NCBI GenBank assembly: GCA_023404675.1
Contig: JAEYAW010000022.1
Span: forward strand, 21,174-85,173
Reading direction: 5' to 3'
DNA from: Pseudomonadota bacterium
GTDB taxonomy: Bacteria > Pseudomonadota > Alphaproteobacteria > Rhizobiales > Xanthobacteraceae
DNA: 64,000 nt
The notes below the pieces were generated by a model. The model did not search any database. It was not told the DNA's origin and saw only the letters and a program-made list of their open reading frames with translations. Positions 17,367 to 25,982 of the stretch are shown here, one piece after another. The position numbers and the translations under genes were made by a program. Each line of letters starts with the position of its first letter. The stretch's first letter is position 1.

Positions 17367-18476
17367 TCAGGCGAGCATCCGCGTCTTGTCTTTCTCCCAC
17401 CCGGCCATCACGACGTCGCCGACCGCGAATGGATCGCTGTAGAATACCCGGTCCGGCACGTAAGCGATCAGTTCGTCGCTGCCGATATTGTCGAGGATGA
17501 CCTTGACGAAGTTGCCCTGATACTCGACCGCGCGCACGCGGCTCGGCACCTTGGCGCGCTTCATCGCCGCCGCCTTCTCCGGCCGCGTCAGATCGACGTC
17601 GTCGCGGCGGACGGCGAAGTCGACCTGATCGCCCGGCGACAGCGTTTTGCGCGCGCCGAGCGGCACCACCACGTCACGCATCTCCTGCGCGACGATGATG
17701 GCGTCGCCGCCCTCGATCCTGTCGATCCTGCCGCTCAGCACATTCTGCCCGCCAAGGAATTCGGCGACATAGCGATCCTGCGGGCGGTCGTAGACATCGC
17801 GCGAGGGACCGGCCTGCTTGATCTTTCCGTTCTCCATTACCACCACCATGTCGGCCAGCGCGATGGCTTCCAGCTGGGTGTGGGTCACATGGATGAAGGT
17901 GATGCCGAGGTCGCGCTGCATCCGGCTCAACTCCTGGCGCATCTGCACGCGCAGCTGCTCGTCCAGCGCCGACAGCGGCTCGTCGAGCAGCAGAACGCGG
18001 GGGCTGGTGATCGCGGCGCGCGCCAGCGCCACGCGCTGCTGCTGGCCGCCGGAGAGCTGCGCGGGCAGCCGGTCCGCCAGTTCGGTGAGGCGGACCTTCT
18101 CGATCATCTCGTTCGCCGCCTTGCGCCGCTCCGCCGCGCCCATGCCGCGCACGCGCAGGGCGAAGGCGATGTTGTCGCGCACGTTGAGATGCGGAAACAG
18201 CGCGTAGGACTGGAACATCATCGCGGTGCGCCGCTCGACGGGCGGCAGCCCGACCACATCCTCGCCGCCGATCAGGATTTCGCCGTCGGTCGGATCCTCG
18301 TGGCCCGCGATCATGCGCAGGATCGTGGTCTTGCCGCAGCCGGACGGTCCGAGAAAGCAGCAATAGGCGCCATCGGGAATCTTCAGGTTCACGCCGTCCA
18401 CCGCGCGCGTGACGCCGTCGTAGCTCTTGACCAGCCCCGCCAGTTCAATGCTTCCGTTGCCAACCGCCATGTCCAT
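17367..18476 (-). CDS. ABC transporter ATPase, spermidine/putrescine type (PotA-like)
   Basis: A 369-residue ATPase. Walker A GPSGCGKTT near residue 38, signature LSGGQQQRVALARA near residue 141, Walker B VLLLDEPLSALD, and a C-terminal TOBE-type domain from about residue 250, the arrangement of PotA/FbpC import ATPases. It drives uptake of the ligand delivered by the solute-binding protein encoded at 20508. It sits between the permease genes (6-base gap) and the molybdenum hydroxylase genes. Confidence 0.92.
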   Translation of the reverse strand: MDMAVGNGSIELAGLVKSYDGVTRAVDGVNLKIPDGAYCCFLGPSGCGKTTILRMIAGHEDPTDGEILIGGEDVVGLPPVERRTAMMFQSYALFPHLNVRDNIAFALRVRGMGAAERRKAANEMIEKVRLTELADRLPAQLSGGQQQRVALARAAITSPRVLLLDEPLSALDEQLRVQMRQELSRMQRDLGITFIHVTHTQLEAIALADMVVVMENGKIKQAGPSRDVYDRPQDRYVAEFLGGQNVLSGRIDRIEGGDAIIVAQEMRDVVVPLGARKTLSPGDQVDFAVRRDDVDLTRPEKAAAMKRAKVPSRVRAVEYQGNFVKVILDNIGSDELIAYVPDRVFYSDPFAVGDVVMAGWEKDKTRMLA

Positions 18477-18482
18477 CGTTCC

Positions 18483-19454
18483 CTAGTGCGACGGTCCGCC
18501 CTGCCCGCGACGCTTCTGAATCAGCGCGATGGAGCCAAGGCAGACACCGATGATGAGGAAGGAGATGATCGTCGTCACCGTGCCGAGCGCATAGAGCGAG
18601 GGCGAGGTGACATTGAGCGTCATGCTCCAGATTTCGAGCGGCAGCGTGTTGAGCGATCCCGCCGTCAGCAGCGTGCGGGCGAACTCATCGTAGGACAGCG
18701 TGAAGCCGAACAGCGCCACCGCGACGAGGCCCGGCGCGAGGATCGGCACGATCACCATCCGGATGGTCTGCCAGGGGCTGGCGCCGAGATCGCGCGCCGC
18801 CTCCTCCCAGGCCGGATTGAAACGCGACATCACCGCGAACATCACCAGCACGCCGAACGGCAGCGTCCACGACAGCTGCGCGCCGAGCGCAGAGGTATAC
18901 CAGTTGGCCTGAATGCCGAGCGCATTGCAGATCAGGCCGACGCCGATACCGAGCACGAGGCCGGGCGCGACCAGGCTGCCGATCATCAGATAGAACACGA
19001 TGCTGTCACCCCGGAAGCGGCGGCGGAATGCCAGCCCCGCCATGAACGACACCACCACGGTGATGACCGTCACCATCGCCGCCAGCCTGATCGAGCGGTC
19101 GAACGCGCCTTTCACGTCGCCGGTCCGCACCTGCGTAAACAGATCGACGAACCAGTGCAGCGAAAACCCACGCATCGGAAACACAAGGCCGCCGCGCACA
19201 TCCTGAAACGACAGGATGTAGATGCAGATCATGGGACCATAGAGCGCGATGACGTAGAGCGTGAAGACGGTAGCGAGAACATAGAACGTCCACGGCCGTC
19301 CGCCCTTGCTCGGGGCGAGGGCGCGGCGGCGGCGCGCGGGCGCAGCGGCTGTCGCCTCGTCAGCCGGAGGCGTCTTCGTCATGGAAACCGGCGCGGCGGC
19401 CGGCGCCGGCCTGTCGTCGATCCGCGCGGTGACGGCCGTGGACGCCTTGCTCAT
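18483..19454 (-). CDS. ABC transporter permease (PotC-like)
   Basis: A 323-residue inner-membrane permease with a polar N-terminal extension (about residues 1-50), which is unusual for PotC, and then six hydrophobic segments. The EAA loop that contacts the ATPase reads EEAARDLGASPWQTIRMVIVP. The start ATG overlaps the stop of the preceding permease gene (ATGA), so the two are coupled. The open frame continues to 20429 only as a shadow of that permease. Confidence 0.9.
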   Translation of the reverse strand: MSKASTAVTARIDDRPAPAAAPVSMTKTPPADEATAAAPARRRRALAPSKGGRPWTFYVLATVFTLYVIALYGPMICIYILSFQDVRGGLVFPMRGFSLHWFVDLFTQVRTGDVKGAFDRSIRLAAMVTVITVVVSFMAGLAFRRRFRGDSIVFYLMIGSLVAPGLVLGIGVGLICNALGIQANWYTSALGAQLSWTLPFGVLVMFAVMSRFNPAWEEAARDLGASPWQTIRMVIVPILAPGLVAVALFGFTLSYDEFARTLLTAGSLNTLPLEIWSMTLNVTSPSLYALGTVTTIISFLIIGVCLGSIALIQKRRGQGGPSH

Positions 19455-20362
19455 CGCGTCAGCTCCTTGCGGATATCGACGGTGCGCAGGATCGCCACCA
19501 CCATCATCGTGACGATGATGGTGAGCACGACCGCGCTTGCCGCGGCGGACGGATATTGCAGCACGCCGATGTCCTCGTAGAACGCGCCGACCACCGAGGC
19601 CGAACCACCGCCGGACATCACCTTGACCACGAAAAAGTCGCCCATCACGATCGAGACCACGAAGATCGTGCCAAGCGCGATGCCGGTCTTGGACAGCGGC
19701 ACCACGATGTAGCGCATGATCTCGAAGCGCGACGCGCCCGCATCGCTCGCCGCCTCGATCAGACGCTTGTCGATCCGCGCCATCGAATTGAAGATCGGCA
19801 CGATCATGAAGATCGTGAGCTGATGAACATAGGCGATCACCACCGCCAGGCTTGAAAACAGCAGGACGCCGATCGGCTCGTCGATGATGTTCAGCTTGAT
19901 CAGGGCGCTGTTGATCAGCCCTTCCTTGCCGAGCAGGGGGATCCACGAAATCATGCGGATGATGTTCGAGGTCCAGAAGGGCACGGTGCAGAGCAGGAAC
20001 AGCCCCAGCGCCAGCAGCGGATTGCGGACATGGAAGACCAGAAAATATGCGATCCAGAACCCGATCAGCAGCGAGAAGAACCATGCGAACGCCGTGAATT
20101 TCAGCGTCGCCCAGTACAGGTCGAAGGTCAGTTTCGCGGTGAACAGGTTGGCGTAGTTCTCCCAGGTGAACTCCGGGATGATGCCGCCAAAGCCGTCGCT
20201 CTGCACGAAGCTCGCGACGACCACGCCGAGAATCGGCGCGACGAAGAACGGGATCAGCACCAGCACCAGCGGCAGAACGAACAGCCAGCCGGTGAGATTG
20301 CGTCGCGCTTGTCCCTGAATTGCCATGCCGCTCGCGTCCAAAGCCTTCGCACCCAAAGCCAT
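19451..20362 (-). CDS. ABC transporter permease (PotB-like)
   Basis: A permease with six predicted membrane segments, the first at FVLPLVLVLIPFFVAPILG. The EAA loop is EAASDAGASRFEIMRYIVVP, the ATPase-coupling site. The start is uncertain: ATG at 20362, ATG at 20326 (MAIQGQARRN) or TTG at 20371 all lack a clear ribosome binding site; 20326 would fit the usual short cytoplasmic N terminus best. It pairs with the next permease to form the channel of a polyamine-type importer. About 145 bases separate it from the binding-protein gene. Confidence 0.88.
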   Translation of the reverse strand: MALGAKALDASGMAIQGQARRNLTGWLFVLPLVLVLIPFFVAPILGVVVASFVQSDGFGGIIPEFTWENYANLFTAKLTFDLYWATLKFTAFAWFFSLLIGFWIAYFLVFHVRNPLLALGLFLLCTVPFWTSNIIRMISWIPLLGKEGLINSALIKLNIIDEPIGVLLFSSLAVVIAYVHQLTIFMIVPIFNSMARIDKRLIEAASDAGASRFEIMRYIVVPLSKTGIALGTIFVVSIVMGDFFVVKVMSGGGSASVVGAFYEDIGVLQYPSAAASAVVLTIIVTMMVVAILRTVDIRKELTR

Positions 20363-20507
20363 CGCGTCCAAAGGGCACCACGGCGCCCGAAGTTGGGAAA
20401 CCTGCGGCCGATGGCGGCGAAGCCGCCACCGGTCATGTCGTTCAGCCGTTCATTCGTCGGCGATGCAAGATTCGATCCGTGAAGCCTGCCATCAGACAAC
20501 GCGGCGG

Positions 20508-21824
20508 TCAGGCGACCTTGAAGTCGTTCCAGCGCTTGTTCATGTAGGCCGCCTCGTCCATCAGCGTGTTCCAGCACGAGATGTTCGTCACGCGCTCGAT
20601 GAACGAGCCGCCGTCACGCACCGTGCCGGCTTTCTCCATCGGCACGCCGTAGGGATCCTTGATCTCCTCCGGCGCGGGCTTGCCCTCGTACCAGAACGCC
20701 CATTCGGTCGGCGTCATATGCTTCTTGGCGGTGGAAGGCACGGGGCTGTAGTAGCCGTAGCGGCTGACGAACGCGCCCTGCCAGCCGGAATAGTACCAGT
20801 TGATGTATTCGTAGGCCGCATCCAGCTTCTTGCCCGACAGGTGCTTCATCAGGCCGAGGCCGTTGCACCAGCCGCGGTAGCCTTCCTTGTCGCCCTTCTT
20901 GTTCACCGGCGCGTAGACGCAGGGGATCTGCTTGACGCGCACGGCGGCGACCGCCGGCGACCACATCGACTGGATGATGACCTCGCCCGCGGCCATCAGC
21001 TGCACCGACTGATCGAACGTCGTCCAGGTGGCGCGGAAGTGGCCCGACTTCTTCAGCTCGATCAGCTTGTCGATGGTGAAGTCGATCTCCTGCTTGGTCA
21101 TGTTGCCCTTGTTGCCGTACTTGATCAGTCCGGCACTCTCGAAGCACAGCGCGGCATCCATGATGCCGATGGCCGGCACATCGAGGATCGCGGCCTTGCC
21201 CTTGTATTTCGGATCGATCAGATCCTTCCACTCCGTCACCGGATGATCGACGAGATCTGGCCGGTAGCCGATGGAATCGGCGTTATAGACCTGCGGCAGG
21301 AAGGTCGCCCACTCGGTCACGCCTTCGTTCAGATCGGTCGCATCGGGCTTGGCGATATACATCGCCTCGTAAGGCGAAATGCCCTGGCGCGGAATCTTGT
21401 GGCCGTCCAGTTCGCCCTTGGTGAAGATCGGCAGGAAGTTATCGAATTCCTTGATCTTCTTGACCTCGATGCCCTGGATCACGCCGCGTTTGGCGGCGAG
21501 CTTGGCCTGCCAGCCTTCGAGATCGGGAATGTCGACCGTGTTCGGCTGCGTGATGAAACGGTTGATCGCCGCCGAGGTATCGAGATTCTGCATCGTGACC
21601 TTGAAACCAAGGTCTTTCGATGCCTGATCGCCGATCGCCTTCACCACCGAATAAGATACGCCGACATGGCGCAGCTCGATATCCTTGATCTCCTGCGCCC
21701 AGATCGTCGGCGCGCCGATCACCGAAGAGCCCGCGACAACCGCCGCACCCTTCAGAACCTGACGGCGCGACAGTCCGCTGTTCGCGCCGCTTCCCTTGCC
21801 GGATTTCCCAGTGCTCTTCCCCAT
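20508..21824 (-). CDS. ABC transporter solute-binding protein (PotD/family 1 type), Tat-exported
   Basis: A 438-residue periplasmic binding protein. The N terminus has SRRQVLKGAAVVAGSSVIG, a twin-arginine signal followed by a hydrophobic core and an AxA-like site. The ATG at 21824 is preferred because AGGGAGG lies five bases ahead; a second ATG directly upstream is too close. The mature part has family marks such as VYNADSIGYRPDLV and YEYINWYYSGWQGAFVSRYGYYSP, shared with spermidine/putrescine-binding proteins. It is the first gene of the operon after the regulator and sets what the transporter takes up; the ligand cannot be read from sequence. Confidence 0.9.
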   Translation of the reverse strand: MGKSTGKSGKGSGANSGLSRRQVLKGAAVVAGSSVIGAPTIWAQEIKDIELRHVGVSYSVVKAIGDQASKDLGFKVTMQNLDTSAAINRFITQPNTVDIPDLEGWQAKLAAKRGVIQGIEVKKIKEFDNFLPIFTKGELDGHKIPRQGISPYEAMYIAKPDATDLNEGVTEWATFLPQVYNADSIGYRPDLVDHPVTEWKDLIDPKYKGKAAILDVPAIGIMDAALCFESAGLIKYGNKGNMTKQEIDFTIDKLIELKKSGHFRATWTTFDQSVQLMAAGEVIIQSMWSPAVAAVRVKQIPCVYAPVNKKGDKEGYRGWCNGLGLMKHLSGKKLDAAYEYINWYYSGWQGAFVSRYGYYSPVPSTAKKHMTPTEWAFWYEGKPAPEEIKDPYGVPMEKAGTVRDGGSFIERVTNISCWNTLMDEAAYMNKRWNDFKVA

Positions 21825-22033
21825 CATCACCTCCCTCAAAGAAAGCTGAAACCGCGTGCCGCCTGAAATTCACGACGGGAACGCTAACAGCGGGGCGGCT
21901 CGATCAGGAAATGAGAAGTTCTAATTCGCAGGATAAGGAAGACTAATAGGCCGCGAAATGCTCACGCGATGCGCTGGAATTGGCTCCCCTTTGCGCATGA
22001 TGACGAGCGAACGTTCAGAATCCATCACGAAAC

Positions 22034-22079
22034 GCACGTCAATCGTGCGGCGGAGCCTCTTTCGCTCCCGCTTTTTTTT
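22034..22079 (+). terminator. Orphan intrinsic terminator, possible sRNA 3' end
   Basis: On the plus strand two hairpins are followed by eight T: GCACG-TCAAT-CGTGC at 22034-22048, then GCGGAGC (22050-22056) pairing with GCTCCCGC (22064-22071) with one bulge, then T8 at 22072-22079. This is a textbook intrinsic terminator, but all genes near it (the binding-protein gene and the XRE-cupin gene) are on the minus strand and no plus-strand gene lies upstream. It may end a small RNA transcribed from about 21850-22010. Bases 21825-22141 hold no protein gene that I can support. Confidence 0.5.
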
Positions 22080-22100
22080 CTGATGGGATCACTCTCAACC

Positions 22101-22114
22101 CGGCACGCGTGCCG
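22101..22114. promoter_or_regulatory. 14-bp perfect palindrome
   Basis: CGGCACGCGTGCCG is a perfect palindrome located 28 bases past the stop of the XRE-cupin gene and upstream of the importer operon. It could be a regulator binding site or a hairpin at the end of the regulator transcript. No T tract follows on the minus strand. Confidence 0.4.
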
Positions 22115-22141
22115 TTCCGATGCACACTGTCGCGCGAAAGA

Positions 22142-22693
22142 TCAGAATGTCGGCGGCGTGCAGGCGCTGATGATCTCGCATGGCGTCGGACCGACGCAGC
22201 GGAAACGATGCGGCCTTCGGCTCGAAAAATAATAGCCGTCGCCGGGGCCGAGAATGCGGCGCTGATCGCTCACCGTGACCTCCAGCCGCCCGCTGATGAC
22301 GATGCCGCCCTCCTCGCCGTCATGCACCAGCGGCACCCGGCCGGTGTCCGCGCCGGGCTCGTAGCGCTCCTTCAGGATCTGCAACGAGCGCCCGAACAGG
22401 TTGGCACCGAGCTGACGGAACGAGATCGGCCCCTTGCCGATCTCGTGCATCTCCTCGGCGGCATAGAAAATGGTATCGGCCTCGCCGGGCTGGAGCGCGA
22501 AGAATTCGGCCAGGCCGATCGGCACCGCGTCCAGAATGCGCTTCAGCGCCCCCACGGACGGGTTGGTCTTGCCGGATTCGATCAGGGACAGGGTGGAGTT
22601 CATCACCCCCGCCTTGCGGGCCAGTTGCCGCTGCGACAGGCCGTGAAGTTCCCGCACATAGCGCAGTCGCGCGCCGACATCCACGTCCGCCAT
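22142..22693 (-). CDS. XRE-family regulator with C-terminal cupin domain (PuuR-like)
   Basis: A 183-residue regulator. Residues about 8-65 form an XRE helix-turn-helix (LRYVRELHGLSQRQLARKAG, then STLSLIESGKTNPSVGALKR), and residues about 105-180 form a small cupin sensor domain (PLVHDGEEGGIVISGRLEV, GPGDGYYFSSRRPHRFR). PuuR, the putrescine regulator, has this architecture. It is upstream of the importer operon on the same strand and divergent from an omega-amino-acid aminotransferase gene, so it probably controls one or both. The direct repeat TGTTCA-ATA-TGTTCA at 22704-22718 immediately upstream of its start could be its operator. Confidence 0.88.
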   Translation of the reverse strand: MADVDVGARLRYVRELHGLSQRQLARKAGVMNSTLSLIESGKTNPSVGALKRILDAVPIGLAEFFALQPGEADTIFYAAEEMHEIGKGPISFRQLGANLFGRSLQILKERYEPGADTGRVPLVHDGEEGGIVISGRLEVTVSDQRRILGPGDGYYFSSRRPHRFRCVGPTPCEIISACTPPTF

Positions 22694-22703
22694 GGTCCGG
22701 TCC

Positions 22704-22718
22704 TGTTCAATATGTTCA
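22704..22718. promoter_or_regulatory. Possible operator, TGTTCA direct repeat
   Basis: TGTTCA at 22704-22709 and 22713-22718, 9 bases apart, lie in the divergent interval between the XRE-cupin regulator gene and the aminotransferase gene. Position and AT content suit a regulator site. No other support. Confidence 0.3.
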
Positions 22719-22847
22719 TTATTCGACAACACCCGGTTATCGAGACAAGTAATTTCAACAGGTTGCAGGAAAGAAGAAAAGGACTTTCGGCTGGCGCGGA
22801 ATAATGTTGTGTGGCTCGGTCCCTCGATCCGCCACAGGAGACCGCCC

Positions 22848-24173
22848 GTGCTCGCCCCGACTCCCTCGAATTCACCCAGCCTCGACGCCTACTGGATGCC
22901 GTTCACGGCCAACCGGCAGTTCAAGGCCGCCCCCCGCATGCTCGTCTCCGCAGAAGGCATGTATTACACCTCCGACGACGGCCGGAAGGTGCTCGACGGC
23001 ACGGCCGGCCTGTGGTGCGTCAACGCCGGCCACGGCCGCCGCCAGATCCGCGAGGCCGTGGATCGCCAGCTCGCCACCCTCGATTACGCGCCCTCGTTCC
23101 AGATGGGTCACCCGATCGCGTTCGATTTCGCGACCCGCCTTGCCGAGATCGCGCCCGCCGGCCTCGACCGCATCTTCTTCACCAATTCCGGCTCCGAATC
23201 CGGCGACACCGCGCTGAAGATCGCGCTGGCCTACCAGCGCTCCATCGGCCAGGGCACCCGCACCCGCCTGATCGGCCGCGAGCGCGGCTATCACGGCGTC
23301 GGCTTCGGCGGCATGACCGTGGGCGGCATCGGCAACAACCGCCGCGCCTTCCTGCATCTGCCTGGCGCCGATCACATCCGCCACACCCACGATATCGCGC
23401 GCAACGCTTTCTCAATCGGCGAGCCGGAGCATGGCGCGGAGCTGGCGGACGACGTCGAGCGTCTCGTTACCCTGCACGGGCCGGACACCGTCGCCGCGGT
23501 GATCGTGGAACCGGTCCCGGGTTCGGCCGGCGTGCTGCCGCCGCCGAAGGGCTATCTGAAGCGGCTGCGCGAACTCTGCACCAAGCACGGCATCCTGCTG
23601 ATCTTCGACGAAGTCATCACCGGCTTCGGCCGCCTCGGCACGCCGTTCGCAGCCAACTACTTCGGCGTCACGCCCGATATCATGACCACCGCCAAGGGCA
23701 TCACCAACGGCACGGTCCCGCTCGGCGCGGTGTTCTGCAAGCGCGAGGTCCATGACGCGCTGGTCGACAGCGTCGACAACATGATCGAGCTGTTCCACGG
23801 CTACACCTATTCGGGCCACCCGATCGCCGCCGCCGCCGGCCTCGCCACCCTCGACATCTATCGCGAGGAAGGCCTGCTGACGCGCGGTGCCGTGTTGCAG
23901 GACACCTGGCATCAGGCGATCCACAGCCTGCGCAGCTCGAAGAACGTGATCGACATCCGCACCATCGGTCTGATGGCCGGTATCGAGCTGGAGCCGCGCC
24001 CCGGCGCACCGACCGCGCGCGCCTACGAGATTTTCGTGAAGGCGTTCGAGGCGGGCCTGATGATCCGCTACACGGGCGACACGCTCGCCTTCTCGCCGCC
24101 GCTGATCGTCGAGAAGTCGCACATCGACACCATCGTCAACATCCTCGGCGACCTGCTCGCCAAGACCGAGTAG
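22848..24173 (+). CDS. Omega-amino acid:pyruvate aminotransferase (class III, PLP)
   Basis: A 441-residue class III aminotransferase. The GTG at 22848 is preferred because AGGAG at 22836-22840 sits seven bases upstream; the open frame reaches back to 22692. Family marks: LDAYWMPFTANRQFK at the N terminus, typical of beta-alanine/omega-amino acid:pyruvate transaminases; LLIFDEVITGFGRLG with the cofactor-binding Asp; and MTTAKGITNGTVPLGAV with the PLP-binding Lys. It moves a terminal amino group to pyruvate. It is divergent from the XRE-cupin regulator and next to the polyamine-type import operon, so it may process an amine or omega-amino acid from the same pathway. Confidence 0.9.
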   Translation: MLAPTPSNSPSLDAYWMPFTANRQFKAAPRMLVSAEGMYYTSDDGRKVLDGTAGLWCVNAGHGRRQIREAVDRQLATLDYAPSFQMGHPIAFDFATRLAEIAPAGLDRIFFTNSGSESGDTALKIALAYQRSIGQGTRTRLIGRERGYHGVGFGGMTVGGIGNNRRAFLHLPGADHIRHTHDIARNAFSIGEPEHGAELADDVERLVTLHGPDTVAAVIVEPVPGSAGVLPPPKGYLKRLRELCTKHGILLIFDEVITGFGRLGTPFAANYFGVTPDIMTTAKGITNGTVPLGAVFCKREVHDALVDSVDNMIELFHGYTYSGHPIAAAAGLATLDIYREEGLLTRGAVLQDTWHQAIHSLRSSKNVIDIRTIGLMAGIELEPRPGAPTARAYEIFVKAFEAGLMIRYTGDTLAFSPPLIVEKSHIDTIVNILGDLLAKTE

Positions 24174-24214
24174 CCGCGCACGACTTCGCGCACCAGCGCG
24201 CCTTGTGAGCCGGA

Positions 24215-24245
24215 GGGGCCGTCACGCCATGCGTGGCGGCCCTTT
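24215..24245 (+). terminator. Terminator hairpin after the aminotransferase gene
   Basis: GGGCCGTCACGC pairs with GCGTGGCGGCCC across a three-base CAT loop, a 12-bp stem with one G-T wobble, then TTTC. It lies 42 bases past the stop codon of the aminotransferase gene. Confidence 0.6.
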
Positions 24246-24589
24246 CAACTGAACAAGGGAGATTTCGCGAGCGGGACGACGGGGTCGGCGCTGATCAAAA
24301 CTGCGGCAGGGCATGATTTTGGGCAAATGCGGCGGGTCGACAATCAATTCTGACATTCGCCAAACGCTTTCCTGATAATGCCGCGACAAGGATATATAGC
24401 GTGCCACATAGCCGGTTCTCCGGCAGCGCCTGACAGGGCGCACAACCAATCCCGGGCAGCGGATCCAGCCACATCAGGTCCGGAAGCTTCGGGTACAGGC
24501 GAGGACTCCAGGGTTTTCAATTTTCGCGAGCCGCGCACGGGGTCAGCAAGCCCGTGAAGTCGCGCGGCCATGGGGAGTTCTTGAGTTCC
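24246..24589. other. Leader region of the MHS transporter gene
   Basis: No gene is visible. The middle is relatively AT-rich (AAGGATATATAGC near 24389-24401), which could hold a promoter for the transporter gene at 24590, and GGGGAG at 24572-24577 is a possible ribosome binding site. I cannot fix a -35/-10 pair. Confidence 0.35.
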
Positions 24590-25942
24590 ATGTCGTCTAT
24601 CGCTGTCGAAGCTTCGAAGGTTGCAGTCCCGGCCAATCCGCGTTCCCGCGTGATCCTTGCGAGTCTGGTCGGCACCACCATTGAGTTCTACGATTTCTAT
24701 GTCTACGCAACGGCGGCCGTGCTGGTGTTCCCGCATCTGTTCTTTCCCGCCGGCAACGACACCACGGCCCTGCTGGCCTCGTTCGCCGTGTTCGGCGCTG
24801 CGATGATCGCACGGCCGCTCGGCGCGATCTTCTTCGGCCATCTCGGCGACAAGAAGGGCCGCAAGGTGACGCTGGTCGGCGCGCTGCTGACCATGGGCAT
24901 CGCGACCTTCCTCATCGGCCTGCTTCCGACCTATGCCGTCGCCGGCTGGTTCGCTCCCGCGCTGCTCGTCATCCTGCGTCTGGCGCAGGGATTTGCGCTG
25001 GGCGGCGAATGGAGCGGCGCGGCGCTGGTCGCGACCGAGAACGCGCCCGCAGGAAAGCGCGCCATCTTCGGCACCTTCCCGCAGCTCGGCGCGCCGATCG
25101 GCTTCATCGTCGCCAACGGCCTGTTCCTGATCATCGCCGCATTGCTGCCGTCGAGCGATCCGTCGCGGCCGTCCGATGCGTTCCTCAACTGGGGCTGGCG
25201 CATCCCGTTCCTGTTTTCGGCGGTGATGGTGATCGTCGGCCTCTGGGTCCGGCTCAACCTCGTCGAGAGCGCGGCGTTCGAGAAGACCGTGAAGACCGGG
25301 CAGGTGCATAAGCTGCCGCTGGCAGCCGCCGTGAAAACCTACTGGCGGGAGCTGATCCTCGGCACCTTCTACATGCTCGCCACCTACGTGCTGTTCTACC
25401 TGATGACCACCTTCTCGCTCAGCTACGGCCGCGCGGCAGTGAACGGCGCGCTGCCGGGCCTCGGCTACGACTACAAAACCTTCGTGCTGATGATGATCCT
25501 CGGCGTGGTGTTCTTCGGCATCTTCACGCTGGTGTCCGGCCCGTGGGCGGATCGCTTCGGACGGCGCAAGACGCTGATCTGGGTGACGCTCGCGATCGCC
25601 GCCTTTGGTCTCGTCTGGGTGCCGATGCTGTCGGCAGGCTTCATCGGCGTGATGGCGTGGCTGATCCTAGGCTTCGCGCTGATGGGCATGACCTTCGGCC
25701 CGATGGGCGCGCTGCTCCCCGAGCTGTTCCCGGCGAATGTGCGCTACACCGGCTCGGGCATCTCCTACAATGTCTCCTCGATCCTCGGCGCGGCTGTCGC
25801 GCCGTTCATCGCGGTGGCGCTGTGGAGCGCGGGCAAGGGCAGCCCGTTCCTGGTCGGCGTCTACCTGTCGACGATGGCTGGCCTCACCCTGATCGCGCTG
25901 CTAATCGGCAAGGAAACCAAGGGCGTCGATATCGACGCGTAG
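24590..25942 (+). CDS. MFS transporter, metabolite:H+ symporter (MHS) family
   Basis: A 450-residue carrier with 12 predicted membrane segments. GTTIEFYDFYVYATAA in the first segment is the hallmark of the MHS subfamily (ProP, ShiA, KgtP, citrate carriers). GHLGDKKGRKVTL and DRFGRRKTLIWVT are the two loop motifs A. It imports a small organic ion with protons; the ligand is not evident. The start at 24590 is chosen over GTG 24554 because residues before MSSIAVEAS look non-coding, but no start has an ideal ribosome binding site. It may share a transcript with the flavin monooxygenase gene 40 bases downstream. Confidence 0.88.
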   Translation: MSSIAVEASKVAVPANPRSRVILASLVGTTIEFYDFYVYATAAVLVFPHLFFPAGNDTTALLASFAVFGAAMIARPLGAIFFGHLGDKKGRKVTLVGALLTMGIATFLIGLLPTYAVAGWFAPALLVILRLAQGFALGGEWSGAALVATENAPAGKRAIFGTFPQLGAPIGFIVANGLFLIIAALLPSSDPSRPSDAFLNWGWRIPFLFSAVMVIVGLWVRLNLVESAAFEKTVKTGQVHKLPLAAAVKTYWRELILGTFYMLATYVLFYLMTTFSLSYGRAAVNGALPGLGYDYKTFVLMMILGVVFFGIFTLVSGPWADRFGRRKTLIWVTLAIAAFGLVWVPMLSAGFIGVMAWLILGFALMGMTFGPMGALLPELFPANVRYTGSGISYNVSSILGAAVAPFIAVALWSAGKGSPFLVGVYLSTMAGLTLIALLIGKETKGVDIDA

Positions 25943-25982
25943 CGGCGAGCCGCGACACAGGTTCGACCGGGAGAACTCCCTG

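Noticed and set aside
17349..19580. Plus-strand open frame of 743 codons
   Set aside because: Antisense to the ABC ATPase and permease genes, whose Walker, signature and EAA motifs are intact.
18483..20429. Single 648-residue fused permease
   Set aside because: The N-terminal half is out of frame with the real PotB-like gene; MSKAST at 19454 is the PotC-like start with an ATGA overlap.
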